Program-made: the position numbers and the translations under genes
Notes under the pieces: generated by a model
The model's input: only the letters and a program-made list of their open reading frames with translations
Database searches by the model: none
What the model was told of the DNA's origin: nothing
Assembly (NCBI GenBank): GCA_001650955.1
Contig: LXYP01000056.1
Span: forward strand, 1-64,000
Reading direction: 5' to 3'
Length of the DNA: 64,000 nt
DNA from: Sphingomonadales bacterium EhC05
GTDB lineage: Bacteria; Pseudomonadota; Alphaproteobacteria; Sphingomonadales; Sphingomonadaceae
Shown here: positions 16,838 through 25,531 of the stretch, piece after piece
How the letters are laid out: the number at the start of each line of letters is the position of its first letter
Numbering within the stretch: position 1 is the first letter of the stretch

Positions 16838-17974
16838 TCACCATTGCGGATTCTCGATAGTGAGAAAGTCTCTTATCTCCGCAGATTGCGGGCCAAGAGT
16901 GATTGGGTTTGCGACGCCCGGCAGAACGCAAATGTCGAACAATTCGGTGATCGCGCCGTCAAAGCGGAGCCACTGGGCGACATCGCCGCTCGACAGTGAA
17001 ACGATCTGGATACCGCACCACGCATCGGCATCTTTTGCCTTGAGCTTGGCGTCCAGCTCGAGCCCTTCGAACCGGCCGTGACGCGGCTTCGAGAGCGTGA
17101 CAAATGCATAGCCATTGTGAAATGCCAGACCGCGCAGAAAACCGGGGAAGAAAGCCAAAGGCGTGAAAGCCTTGTCCGACGGGTTGAGCCAGCCGAGCTC
17201 TCCCGTGCCGGAGTTTAACAGCCAGAGCTTGCCGTCATGGAACCGCGGGCTATGCGGCATCGACAGACCGCCGGTCAAAATCTCATTGCTGTCGATGTCG
17301 ATGACGATCCCGCCATCATGGCGCCGATCCTGCCAGCCGTCCACGACATCGGAGCGACAGACAGCGGTGACATATTTGGGCTGGTCCTCGACCATTGCCA
17401 GACCATTGAGATGGCAGCGGTCTTCGGGCGCCAGCTTGCTGATAAACTCCGGTTTCCAGATCGGCTTGAAACTGTGGGTTACGCTCGGTTCGCACAGGCA
17501 GCTGTAGCGGGTGTTGACGAAAACGATCTTTCCGTTCTCGCGAATTCCCAGCTCGTGAATGTCGACGTTGCCAGTCGTCTGCAAGTTCCTGGGCACATAG
17601 ACTTTATCATGTACTTCATTGGCTCGCTGGCCGGAGCCGAGCACGTTTTCCATCCGGACAATCTGTGTGAGTGTGCCGAGATAGATGCGGTTGGCATCAC
17701 CGATCACGCCCATGGCTTGGGGGTAGAGCGCCTCGTGTAGCGCTAGCTTGCCGTCCGAACCGTGGCCGATCAAATAGAGTCGCCCAGTCTGATAGGAAGT
17801 AAAGCCGATCGATATATTGTTGCTCGCCAGAAACCCTGCCAGCCCCTGCGAAAAATTGATGTCGATCTTGCCAGCTTCCGGTGGCGTTGCCGGCGGTGCC
17901 TCGGTCGGCGTGTTGGTGTTCTCCCGGCTGATTTTCTCGGCGGCAATGTCCGGTTTTTCGATATTGCTATTCAC
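16838..17974 (-). CDS. TIGR03032 family protein
   Basis: The 378-residue protein has an acidic/Pro-rich N-terminal extension (about residues 1-40) and then the TIGR03032 core. The core shows ISIGFTSYQTGRLYLIG, the HELG turn, CLNGLAM-like HLNGLAMVEDQPKYVTA, WQDRRHDGGIVIDI and the hallmark LWLLNSGTGELGWLNP, and looks like a beta-propeller-type fold. Function of the family is unknown. No signal peptide is seen, so it is likely cytoplasmic. It lies 28 bases downstream of a small membrane-protein gene on the same strand, suggesting an operon. Confidence 0.82.
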   Translation of the reverse strand: MNSNIEKPDIAAEKISRENTNTPTEAPPATPPEAGKIDINFSQGLAGFLASNNISIGFTSYQTGRLYLIGHGSDGKLALHEALYPQAMGVIGDANRIYLGTLTQIVRMENVLGSGQRANEVHDKVYVPRNLQTTGNVDIHELGIRENGKIVFVNTRYSCLCEPSVTHSFKPIWKPEFISKLAPEDRCHLNGLAMVEDQPKYVTAVCRSDVVDGWQDRRHDGGIVIDIDSNEILTGGLSMPHSPRFHDGKLWLLNSGTGELGWLNPSDKAFTPLAFFPGFLRGLAFHNGYAFVTLSKPRHGRFEGLELDAKLKAKDADAWCGIQIVSLSSGDVAQWLRFDGAITELFDICVLPGVANPITLGPQSAEIRDFLTIENPQW

Positions 17975-18002
17975 GCGGGGGTTTCCTGTGCGGTGGTTTT
18001 GC

Positions 18003-18461
18003 TCAAGACTGGGTCTTGGCTTTGGATATGCGCGATTTATTTGCGGTCAGGATCTTGCCGAACACCCATCCGCCCAGCCCGCCGGCGATCATTTGGGCCA
18101 GGAACCCCAGCGTCGAGCGCGCGCCACTGATCGGAATGGTCTGGAACACGATATACATCAGTCCCAAGGCGGTACCCATCGCGGCTGCGCCGGCGATCGG
18201 ATAGGCTATGGCGGCCAGATTGGGGAATATTTTCTTCAACAGCGCAGCGATCAGAAATGCGATCAGGAAGCTGACCGCGATGATGACGAGATAGGGCACC
18301 ATGTTGGAAATATCGAACATCATCATGTTGAATCGATCGCCCCACGCGATCGGGACGCCATGCGCATTCATCACAAATTGTGAGTTGGCCGCAGTTCCTA
18401 TCAAATAGGTCGTAATCGCGCCGCCCAACAATCCCAGAATGAAGCGTATCATCGCCGCCAT
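18003..18461 (-). CDS. Small integral membrane protein
   Basis: The 152-residue protein has four predicted membrane segments (about residues 4-25, 53-75, 83-108, 125-143) and a basic tail (KSRISKAKTQS). No named family is recognised. GGGGAAA lies upstream of the ATG. It is the first gene of a two-gene unit with the TIGR03032 protein, which suggests a shared, unknown role. Confidence 0.75.
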   Translation of the reverse strand: MAAMIRFILGLLGGAITTYLIGTAANSQFVMNAHGVPIAWGDRFNMMMFDISNMVPYLVIIAVSFLIAFLIAALLKKIFPNLAAIAYPIAGAAAMGTALGLMYIVFQTIPISGARSTLGFLAQMIAGGLGGWVFGKILTANKSRISKAKTQS

Positions 18462-18580
18462 GATTATTTCCCCTGTGTTGGACAGAACCTAGCCGCTTTA
18501 ACCGAACGATCAAGCGCAAATGCTTGTGGACAAATCGTCAGACATGATCGAAACCTCTATCTATCAAACGGGGAATCAAA

Positions 18581-19777
18581 ATGCGTAGCTATCAGCTGGC
18601 TCTTTCACTTCTGGCATCCAGTCTGGTGATGTCTTGCACCAATCAGGGCGCATCACCTTCAGGAACCAAGACCAGCGAGGCGGTGGGCCGGGTTGATGCA
18701 GCGCCGATCAACTATCGGCTCGAGACAGTCGCGGATGATCTCGACCATCCCTGGTCGCTCGCCTTCTTGCCAAGCGGCGATATGCTGGTGACCGAGCGAA
18801 CCGGAAAATTGAAGCGCGTCGACAAAAATGGCAAAATCGAACTGGTTCACGATTTCACCAGCGGCGACCCCTATCCTAAAGCGCATATGGGTGAAGCCAT
18901 ACAGGCCGGCCTGTTCGACATTGTGCTCCACCCGCAGTTTGACGCCAATAGATTGATCTATATTTCTTACGCTGCCGAGCAGGGCGACGAGAATACATTG
19001 CTGCTGATGCGCTTCGCATATGATGACATGGCCGCGCCGCGGCTGGCCGATGGAGAGCAATTATTTGCGGCATCACCAACCCGCATTCAGGGCAATCATT
19101 ATGGCGCGCGGATTCAGTTTTTGCCCGATGGAACCTTGCTGATGCCGATCGGAGATGCTTTTCATTTCCGTGAAAAGGCCCAGCAGCTCGACACGCATTT
19201 CGGCAAGATCGTCCGTCTCAATGATGACGGTTCGGTGCCGCAGGACAATCCATTTGTCGGTCAGGAAGGCGCCCTGCCGGAGATATGGAGCTATGGGCAC
19301 CGCAATCCGCAGGGGATTATTCTCACCGCCGATGGCCGGGTGCTGGCCAATGAACATGGCGCGGCGGGCGGTGATGAAATCAACCATATCGAGGCCGGCA
19401 AAAATTATGGCTGGCCCTCGGTCTCTTATGGGCTGGACTATTCCGGCGGACGGATTTCGCCGTTCGAGGCGCTGGACGGGACCGAGCAATCGCTGGTCCA
19501 TTTCACGCCCTCGATCGCGCCATCCGGCTTTGCCCAATATGCCGGCGAGGCCTTTCCGGACTGGCAAGGCGATCTTTTCCTCTCGGCCCTGGCGCTGACC
19601 CATGTTCGCCATGTTGAAATGAACCCCGATGGATCGCTGGGAAAACAGGCGGAGCTGTTCGGCGAACTCAATGCGCGTTTCCGCGATGTCCGCAGCGGGC
19701 CGGATGGCTATCTCTATCTTCTGACCGAGGATCAAAGCGGCCCGACGAGCAAAATCCTGCGGGTGGTTCCGAAATAG
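18581..19777 (+). CDS. PQQ-dependent sugar dehydrogenase (YliI/Asd-like) lipoprotein
   Basis: The 398-residue protein has a lipobox (SSLVMSC, Cys near residue 19) and a soluble glucose/sorbosone dehydrogenase beta-propeller. Key features are LDHPWSLAFLPSGDMLVTERTG (about residues 51-72), GLFDIVLHPQFDANRLIYISYA, GAR...LPDGTLLMPIGD, and a WSYGHRNPQG motif (about 236-245) followed by HGAAGGDEINHIEAGKNYGWP. It would oxidise aldose sugars in the periplasm using PQQ and Ca2+. GGGGA precedes the ATG. It stands alone. Confidence 0.9.
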   Translation: MRSYQLALSLLASSLVMSCTNQGASPSGTKTSEAVGRVDAAPINYRLETVADDLDHPWSLAFLPSGDMLVTERTGKLKRVDKNGKIELVHDFTSGDPYPKAHMGEAIQAGLFDIVLHPQFDANRLIYISYAAEQGDENTLLLMRFAYDDMAAPRLADGEQLFAASPTRIQGNHYGARIQFLPDGTLLMPIGDAFHFREKAQQLDTHFGKIVRLNDDGSVPQDNPFVGQEGALPEIWSYGHRNPQGIILTADGRVLANEHGAAGGDEINHIEAGKNYGWPSVSYGLDYSGGRISPFEALDGTEQSLVHFTPSIAPSGFAQYAGEAFPDWQGDLFLSALALTHVRHVEMNPDGSLGKQAELFGELNARFRDVRSGPDGYLYLLTEDQSGPTSKILRVVPK

Positions 19778-19910
19778 ACGATTGGGTCCGACAGCCAGTC
19801 GTCGATCAGAAAACGGGATTTGAGGATTAGCTACTCAAAATGTTACTTGTGGCTGGGGATGAGGCGCATATTCAGATAGCTCAATCTCATCTTGTGCGAG
19901 GAGCTGCGCC

Positions 19911-20918
19911 ATCACTATCCAGAATCGAAGAGTTTTTATCAAGCAACGCCCCGACGGCATGCCGACCATCGATGACTTTGGTGTGGAAGATGAGACTATC
20001 GACGATGTCCCTGCGGGCCATATTGTCGCGAAAGTCGATACACTCTCGATGGACGCCTGGATCCGCACGACATTGAATGACGAAGGCATGCACCGGACCG
20101 GCGAAATTGGTACCACGATTCGCGCGCTCGGTGTCGGGCAAGTGGTCGAGAGCAACAGCGACAATCTGGCGGTCGGTGACTGGGTCTATGGCCCGTTGTC
20201 AGCGCAAACCCATGCGCTTCTGCCCGAGGCTGCCGCGACCAAGATTGTGCCCGAAGACGGCATTCCACCCAGTGCTTTTGCCGGACCTTTGGGCATCACC
20301 ACCGGTCTGACCGCATGGGTCGGACTGATCGCGGTTGGTGAAGTGCAGGACAAGGATGTCGTGATTGTTTCGGGCGCCGCCGGCGCCGTCGGTTCGATTG
20401 TGGTCCAACTGGCCAAAATGCGCGGGGCGACCGTCATCGGCATCGCCGGCGGACCGGACAAATGCAAATATCTCACCGATCAGCTCGGTGCAGATATTGC
20501 GATTGATTATAAAAATAGCGACGTCGCCGCAGAAATCAAAAAGGCCGCCCCCGATGGCATCGACGTCTTCTTTGACAATGTCGGCGGTGAGATTTTGGAC
20601 AATGTCCTCGACAATTTGGCCGCGTCCGGCGCGCGCGTCGTGATCTGTGGTGCGATTTCGCAATATCAGCATCTCGCCGATGTCCGCGGACCGAAGCTCT
20701 ATCTGCGGCTCGCCGAACGCAATGCTTCGATGCGCGGCTTTGTCGTCAGCCATTATGCGGATCAATATCCCCAGGCGATGACTGAAATCTCTGATTTGCT
20801 GCGGACCGGAAAACTCGTGCTGCCCGAGCATGTGGTCGAAGGCATTGACGGTTTTCCCGAAGCCCTGTTCATGCTGTTCAACGGCGCGCATCTCGGCAAT
20901 CTGGTGGTGCGTCCCTGA
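19911..20918 (+). CDS. NADP-dependent MDR oxidoreductase (CurA/LTB4DH type), apparent ATC start
   Basis: The zinc-free medium-chain reductase shows GPLGITTGLTAWVGL (about residues 122-136), VSGAAGAVGSIVVQLAKMRG with the NADP Rossmann motif, IDVFFDNVGGEILD and a CGAISQY turn. It would reduce alkenals, enones or prostaglandin-like substrates. The first in-frame ATG (19959) lies inside the conserved N-terminal strand. Extending upstream gives TIQNRRVFIKQRPDG, which matches the family start (M-T-x-x-NRR..L..RP.G). The only start candidate there is ATC at 19911, seven bases after GAGGAG; no in-frame ATG, GTG or TTG exists before a stop at 19860. This could be a rare ATC start, a point mutation or a sequencing error. 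Confidence 0.85.
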   Translation: MTIQNRRVFIKQRPDGMPTIDDFGVEDETIDDVPAGHIVAKVDTLSMDAWIRTTLNDEGMHRTGEIGTTIRALGVGQVVESNSDNLAVGDWVYGPLSAQTHALLPEAAATKIVPEDGIPPSAFAGPLGITTGLTAWVGLIAVGEVQDKDVVIVSGAAGAVGSIVVQLAKMRGATVIGIAGGPDKCKYLTDQLGADIAIDYKNSDVAAEIKKAAPDGIDVFFDNVGGEILDNVLDNLAASGARVVICGAISQYQHLADVRGPKLYLRLAERNASMRGFVVSHYADQYPQAMTEISDLLRTGKLVLPEHVVEGIDGFPEALFMLFNGAHLGNLVVRP

Positions 20919-20933
20919 CGCGCAGCCGCGCGC

Positions 20934-23900
20934 CTAGGCGAGCAGCGAGACATTCCCTCCCGCCGCCGTCGTATCAATGCAGATATGACGCTCGACGATG
21001 CAGCGGTCTGCAAAATCACGTTCGCTGATCAGTGGGATCAGCGCACCATCGCGCGCGGCGAGGGCGGCGCGAATGGCGCGCAGATCATCTGCATCGCTCC
21101 AGCACACCACGGCACCAACATCGTGCACCAATCCCAGATCTTCGCGCTGGACGAAGCCATCCACCGCATCTGCGCCTTGGCCACCCGGCACCGCAATCAA
21201 CGGCGCGCAGCCCTGCGCACGGGCGATGGCGGCTTGCTGCTCGGCCTCCGCAAGGGCCGGTCCAAGGCATAAAATGATACCCCGGGCATAGCTGAACAAT
21301 TCGTTCGATTCACCGGTGGGACCGGGCCTGATGTCTGAGCGCAAAGGACTATCCTGGACCGATGGCAGCGCGTTCAGCGCGTCTTGCAGCTGGTCCCGCC
21401 CGATCGGCGTTCCGCTGACGACCGGCGTGCTGATGCTCTCTGCGGCATAGAAGCGCGGGAGATAATCCGGGCCGCCGGCTTTTGGTCCGGTGCCGGACAA
21501 GCCTTCGCCACCGAAAGGTTGCGATCCGACGACGGCGCCGACCTGATTGCGGTTGACGTAGATATTGCCGACATGCAGCTGGGCTGTCAGCTTGTCGATC
21601 CGTCGCTCGATCCGGGTTTGCAGCCCGAAGGTCAGCCCATAGCCGCGCCCGTTCACGTCATCGACAATCTGGTCGAGCTCGTCATTTTCAAAAGTGGCGA
21701 CATGGAGTACTGGCCCGAATATCTCCTGATCGAGATCATTGATGCCCGCGACCTGAATAACCGCCGGACCGATGAAATATCCGCCATCGGGCGTGTCGAG
21801 TTGCTTGACCAGTCGGCCGTTCTTTTCTGCATCCGCAATATGGGTGGAGATTTTATGATGGGCAGCTGCGTCGATCACCGGACCGATATCGGTCGACAGC
21901 CACCATGGATTGTCGAGCTCCAGCGCGTCCATCGCACCGGCCAGCATTTTCAGAAACGGTTCGGCGATATCCTTGTGGATATAGAGCACCCGCAGCGCCG
22001 AACAGCGTTGTCCCGCCGACTGGAATGCCGAGGTGACAATATCGCGGACCGATTGCTCCGGCAGCGCGGTTGAATCGACGATCATGCAGTTGAGCCCCCC
22101 GGTTTCGGCGATCAGCATCGCGTCAGGCGGACAATGTGCGGCCATATTGCGGTTGATCGTCTGGGCCGTGGCGGTCGAACCGGTGAAGCAGATGCCATTG
22201 ATCCGCGGATCGCCGCTCAGCGCTGCGCCGACGGTCGCGCCCGCGCCGGGCAGGAGTTGCAATGCCGACTGCGGCACGCCGGCCTCGTGCAGCAATCCAG
22301 TCGCCAGCGCCGCAATCAACGGCGTCTGATCAGCCGGTTTGGCCAGCACCGCATTGCCAGCGGCCAATGCTGCGGCAATCTGTCCAGTGAAAATCGCCAG
22401 CGGGAAATTCCACGGAGAGATGCAGCTGATCAGGCCGCGCGGCTGCCGCGCGGTGAGCTTCTCCGCCTCGACTGCATAATAGCGCAGAAAGTCGACAGCC
22501 TCGCGCAGTTCGGCAATGGTATCAAATTGGGTTTTGCCCGCCTCGCGCGCGAGCAGTGCGAAAATCTCGCCATGATGTTGCTCATAGAGGTCGGCGGTTT
22601 TGCGCAGGATTTCTGCTCGCTCCGACGGCGTAGCAGCCCATATCTGGGCATCTCCAATGGCGATCTGGGCCTGTTCGGCATCCGCCTCGAGCACTTCACC
22701 AACCTGGATTTCGAGATTGGAAGGGTTGAATATCTTGCGCACCACCCCGCTTGTCACCGGTTGCACCGTCATCGCCGAGGCCCGCCAGAGCTTCTCGGCA
22801 AAGGGCGCGCGCTCCGATACATAGTCGTTCAGATCCTGCCGATTGGCGAGATCCCAGCCGCGCGAGTTCAGCCGTTCGGGCAGATAGAGATGGGCGGGGT
22901 TGACGATCTTGTCGTGATTGTCCTGCTGATCGGTGGCCAGCGCGTCAAATGGATCGGTGGCGATGGCTTCGGCCGGAACCGCATGATTGGCGAGCTGGTT
23001 GACGAATGACGAGTTGGCGCCATTTTCAAGCAGCCGGCGGACGAGATAGGCGAGCAGTTCGCGATGTTTGCCGACTGGCGCATAGATGCGCGAGCGGACT
23101 TTTTCATTGGTCAGCAACGCGCCGTGCAAAGTCTCGCCCATGCCGTGCAGCCGCTGAAATTCAAAATCATGGCTATTGCCCGCCATTTCGAGAATGGCCG
23201 ACACGCTATGGGCATTATGGGTCGCGAACTGCGGGTAGATGCGATCGGTCATTTTCAGCAATTGCGCGGCACAGCAGATATAGCTGATATCGGTCGCGGA
23301 CTTGGTGGTGAAAACGGGAAAATCCGGAACGCCATCCATCTGCGCACGCTTGATCTCGCTATCCCAATAGGCCCCTTTGACGAGCCGGACCATGATCTTG
23401 CGGTCGAGCTGCTCGGCCAGCGTATAGAGCCAGTCGATGACGAAACTGGCGCGCTTGCCAAAGGCCTGGACGACAACGCCAAAACCATCCCAGCCTGCGA
23501 GCCTCGGATCGCTCAAAACCATCTCGATCATATCGAGGGACAGACCCAGCCGATAGGCTTCTTCAGCATCGACGTTGAGCCCGATTTTGGCGTCGCGTGC
23601 GGCGAGCGCCAATTCGCTGACCCGTTCGGCCAGAGCGGGGACTGCCTTGGCCTGCTGGCTCATTTCATAGCGCGGATAGAGCGCAGAGAGTTTGATCGAC
23701 AGGCCCGGATTCTGGCGCATATCGTCGGACTTCGAGACTTTGGCAATTTCCCTGATCGCGTTGGAATAGGATTTGAAATAATTGTCGGCATCTTCCTGGG
23801 TGATGGCCGCTTCCCCGAGCATGTCATAGGAATAGGTGGCGCCCCTGGACTTCCACTTCTCCGCCCGCTTGAGCGCTTGAGTCATATCTTCGCCGAGGAC

Positions 23901-24413
23901 GAATTGATTGCCGAGCTCTTTCATCGCCTGACGCACGGCGGTGCGGATCACCGGCTCGCCAAGCCGCTTGATCGCGCCGCGTATCGCCTCCAGCGGGCCC
24001 CGACTTTCGGGTTCCTGAATCACGCTGCGGGTCATGTTGAGCGCATAGGTCGAGGCGTTGACCAACGCGCTGTCCGACTTGCCAATATGCTCGCGCCAGT
24101 TGGACGGGCCGATCTTGTCTTCGATCAGGTCATCAATCGTCTGGTTATCCGGCACCCGCAGCAAGGCTTCGGCGAGCGTCATCAGCGCCAGACCCTCGTC
24201 GCTGGATAGTCCATATTGGCCAAGAAAACTCTCGGTCAATGTCGGCCCCGATGCGCGGCGAACATCCTCGACAACGCGGATGGCGCGGGCGCGAATCCGC
24301 TCGCGCATGTCTTGATCGGGCGCATAGTGGGATATGAGATAGTTGAGAATCTTGCTCTCGTCCGCCCGGTGATGGCTGCGGATTTTTTCGCGATGATCGA
24401 TCAGAGCGTTCAT
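20934..24413 (-). CDS. putA: Bifunctional proline dehydrogenase / L-glutamate gamma-semialdehyde dehydrogenase
   Basis: The 1,159-residue enzyme converts proline to glutamate. N-terminal helices precede a FAD-linked proline dehydrogenase barrel (about residues 180-500; RLVKGAYWDSEIKRA, RRLLENGANSSFV). An aldehyde dehydrogenase follows (about 550-1020; SPWNFPLAIFTGQIAAALAAGNAVLAKP, AETGG, catalytic Cys in SAGQRCSALR near 800), then a C-terminal alpha/beta extension typical of long PutA. No N-terminal ribbon-helix-helix domain is present, so it is the non-autoregulatory type. ATG at 24413 was chosen over a TTG four codons earlier. Confidence 0.96.
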   Translation of the reverse strand: MNALIDHREKIRSHHRADESKILNYLISHYAPDQDMRERIRARAIRVVEDVRRASGPTLTESFLGQYGLSSDEGLALMTLAEALLRVPDNQTIDDLIEDKIGPSNWREHIGKSDSALVNASTYALNMTRSVIQEPESRGPLEAIRGAIKRLGEPVIRTAVRQAMKELGNQFVLGEDMTQALKRAEKWKSRGATYSYDMLGEAAITQEDADNYFKSYSNAIREIAKVSKSDDMRQNPGLSIKLSALYPRYEMSQQAKAVPALAERVSELALAARDAKIGLNVDAEEAYRLGLSLDMIEMVLSDPRLAGWDGFGVVVQAFGKRASFVIDWLYTLAEQLDRKIMVRLVKGAYWDSEIKRAQMDGVPDFPVFTTKSATDISYICCAAQLLKMTDRIYPQFATHNAHSVSAILEMAGNSHDFEFQRLHGMGETLHGALLTNEKVRSRIYAPVGKHRELLAYLVRRLLENGANSSFVNQLANHAVPAEAIATDPFDALATDQQDNHDKIVNPAHLYLPERLNSRGWDLANRQDLNDYVSERAPFAEKLWRASAMTVQPVTSGVVRKIFNPSNLEIQVGEVLEADAEQAQIAIGDAQIWAATPSERAEILRKTADLYEQHHGEIFALLAREAGKTQFDTIAELREAVDFLRYYAVEAEKLTARQPRGLISCISPWNFPLAIFTGQIAAALAAGNAVLAKPADQTPLIAALATGLLHEAGVPQSALQLLPGAGATVGAALSGDPRINGICFTGSTATAQTINRNMAAHCPPDAMLIAETGGLNCMIVDSTALPEQSVRDIVTSAFQSAGQRCSALRVLYIHKDIAEPFLKMLAGAMDALELDNPWWLSTDIGPVIDAAAHHKISTHIADAEKNGRLVKQLDTPDGGYFIGPAVIQVAGINDLDQEIFGPVLHVATFENDELDQIVDDVNGRGYGLTFGLQTRIERRIDKLTAQLHVGNIYVNRNQVGAVVGSQPFGGEGLSGTGPKAGGPDYLPRFYAAESISTPVVSGTPIGRDQLQDALNALPSVQDSPLRSDIRPGPTGESNELFSYARGIILCLGPALAEAEQQAAIARAQGCAPLIAVPGGQGADAVDGFVQREDLGLVHDVGAVVCWSDADDLRAIRAALAARDGALIPLISERDFADRCIVERHICIDTTAAGGNVSLLA

Positions 24414-24595
24414 ATGATTTGGCAATCCTCGAATTTGGCCTATTTTTCTGGCCGATATTTTGGGTGTCTGGTTATCGTCGCGGGGCGATAGCTGGCTATG
24501 TCCGGGTCCGATCGATTCGCTTTATCCGAAAAGCGCAAAAGGGGTAAGAGATTTCGGCATAGATTTGGCGATGTTTATTGGCTCCAAACGTTCTG

Positions 24596-24621
24596 CAGAT
24601 GTGGCGCATTTGAAACATCTG
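24596..24621. promoter_or_regulatory. Inverted repeat upstream of the glucosylglycerate genes
   Basis: CAGATGT and ACATCTG form perfect 7-base arms 12 bases apart, ending 41 bases before the phosphatase start in the putA/phosphatase divergent gap. It is a possible operator; no regulator is identified. Confidence 0.35.
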
Positions 24622-24661
24622 ATTCCAAAAATATTTTGCTGTGCTAGTCTAGGTCCTGCTG

Positions 24662-25492
24662 ATGATTGATCCCACGACCCGCATCCTGATATTCACCGAC
24701 CTTGATGGGACTCTTCTGGACCATCACAGCTATTCGCCCGCGCCCGCGGATCGCTACATCCGGTCGCTGGATCAGGCTGGCGTCGGCGTCATTGCGGTGA
24801 CCAGCAAGACAAGGGCAGAGACCGAGCAGTTGATGGGATCGATCGGCAGTGATGCTCTCTTCTCCACCGAAAATGGCTCGATCATTCATGCTCCACGCGG
24901 CTTCCCCTGGACGGCATCGCAAGAGCCCCAGCACCATGTCATGGGCGTCAGCTATGTCGCCATTCAAGACCAGTTGGCGAATCTGCCATCAGTGATCCGC
25001 AGCAGGATCAGGGGCTTTGCTGATATGTCCGCTTATGACATTTCCCAGGAAACCGGGCTGAGTCTCGCGGATGCCAGAAAAGCAAAAATGCGCGAGGCGA
25101 GTGAGCCATTTCTGTGGTCCGGTTCGGAGGCTGAATTATTTGATCTTGGCAAAGCTGTCGAAGCAGCTGGTTTGACAATCCAGCGGGGCGGACGTTTCTA
25201 TCATCTGACCGGTGGAGCCGACAAGAAACTGGCAATGCAATGGATGAGACGACAATTTCTGCGGCACATTCCGGACCTGCCCATCGTCACCATAGCTTTG
25301 GGCGACGGCCCGAATGATCTGAAGATGATCGAAGCGGCGGATCATGGGGTGATCATACCCAATGCGGATGGCAGCGCAATTGCGTCAACCAGGCCTTCGG
25401 TTTTTCTCGCGGACCGTCCGGGACCGGAAGGCTGGGTAATCGCCGTCCGCAAGATTTTATCTGGCCTCGGGCTGCAGGAACGTGCACGTTAA
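24662..25492 (+). CDS. Glycosyl-3-phosphoglycerate phosphatase (MPGP-type HAD)
   Basis: The 276-residue HAD-IIB hydrolase has the nucleophile motif FTDLDGTLLD (Asp13/Asp15), TSKTRAE (motif II), and GDGPNDLKMIEAADHGVIIPN (motif IV, near residues 218-240). The Tyr- and Glu-rich cap (STENGSIIHAPRGFPW) is typical of mannosyl-3-phosphoglycerate phosphatases. It is predicted to remove phosphate from glucosyl- or mannosyl-3-phosphoglycerate, giving the free glycosylglycerate. It lies 39 bases upstream of the glycosyltransferase on the same strand, so the pair forms a biosynthetic unit. The glucosyl assignment follows from the neighbouring transferase and phosphorylase (inference). Confidence 0.85.
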   Translation: MIDPTTRILIFTDLDGTLLDHHSYSPAPADRYIRSLDQAGVGVIAVTSKTRAETEQLMGSIGSDALFSTENGSIIHAPRGFPWTASQEPQHHVMGVSYVAIQDQLANLPSVIRSRIRGFADMSAYDISQETGLSLADARKAKMREASEPFLWSGSEAELFDLGKAVEAAGLTIQRGGRFYHLTGGADKKLAMQWMRRQFLRHIPDLPIVTIALGDGPNDLKMIEAADHGVIIPNADGSAIASTRPSVFLADRPGPEGWVIAVRKILSGLGLQERAR

Positions 25493-25531
25493 GGCGAGCA
25501 GATTCGCACTTATGAAGGACGCCTCTCCCAT

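Noticed and set aside
19840-20076. A plus-strand ATG frame overlapping the start of the MDR reductase
   Set aside because: It is out of frame with the conserved protein and its translation (serine/arginine-rich) resembles nothing; it is not the missing start region.
23064-24209. A 381-codon open frame on the plus strand inside putA
   Set aside because: It is antisense to the proline dehydrogenase domain, and its translation shows no recognisable domain; open antisense frames are expected from the codon use of GC-rich genes.
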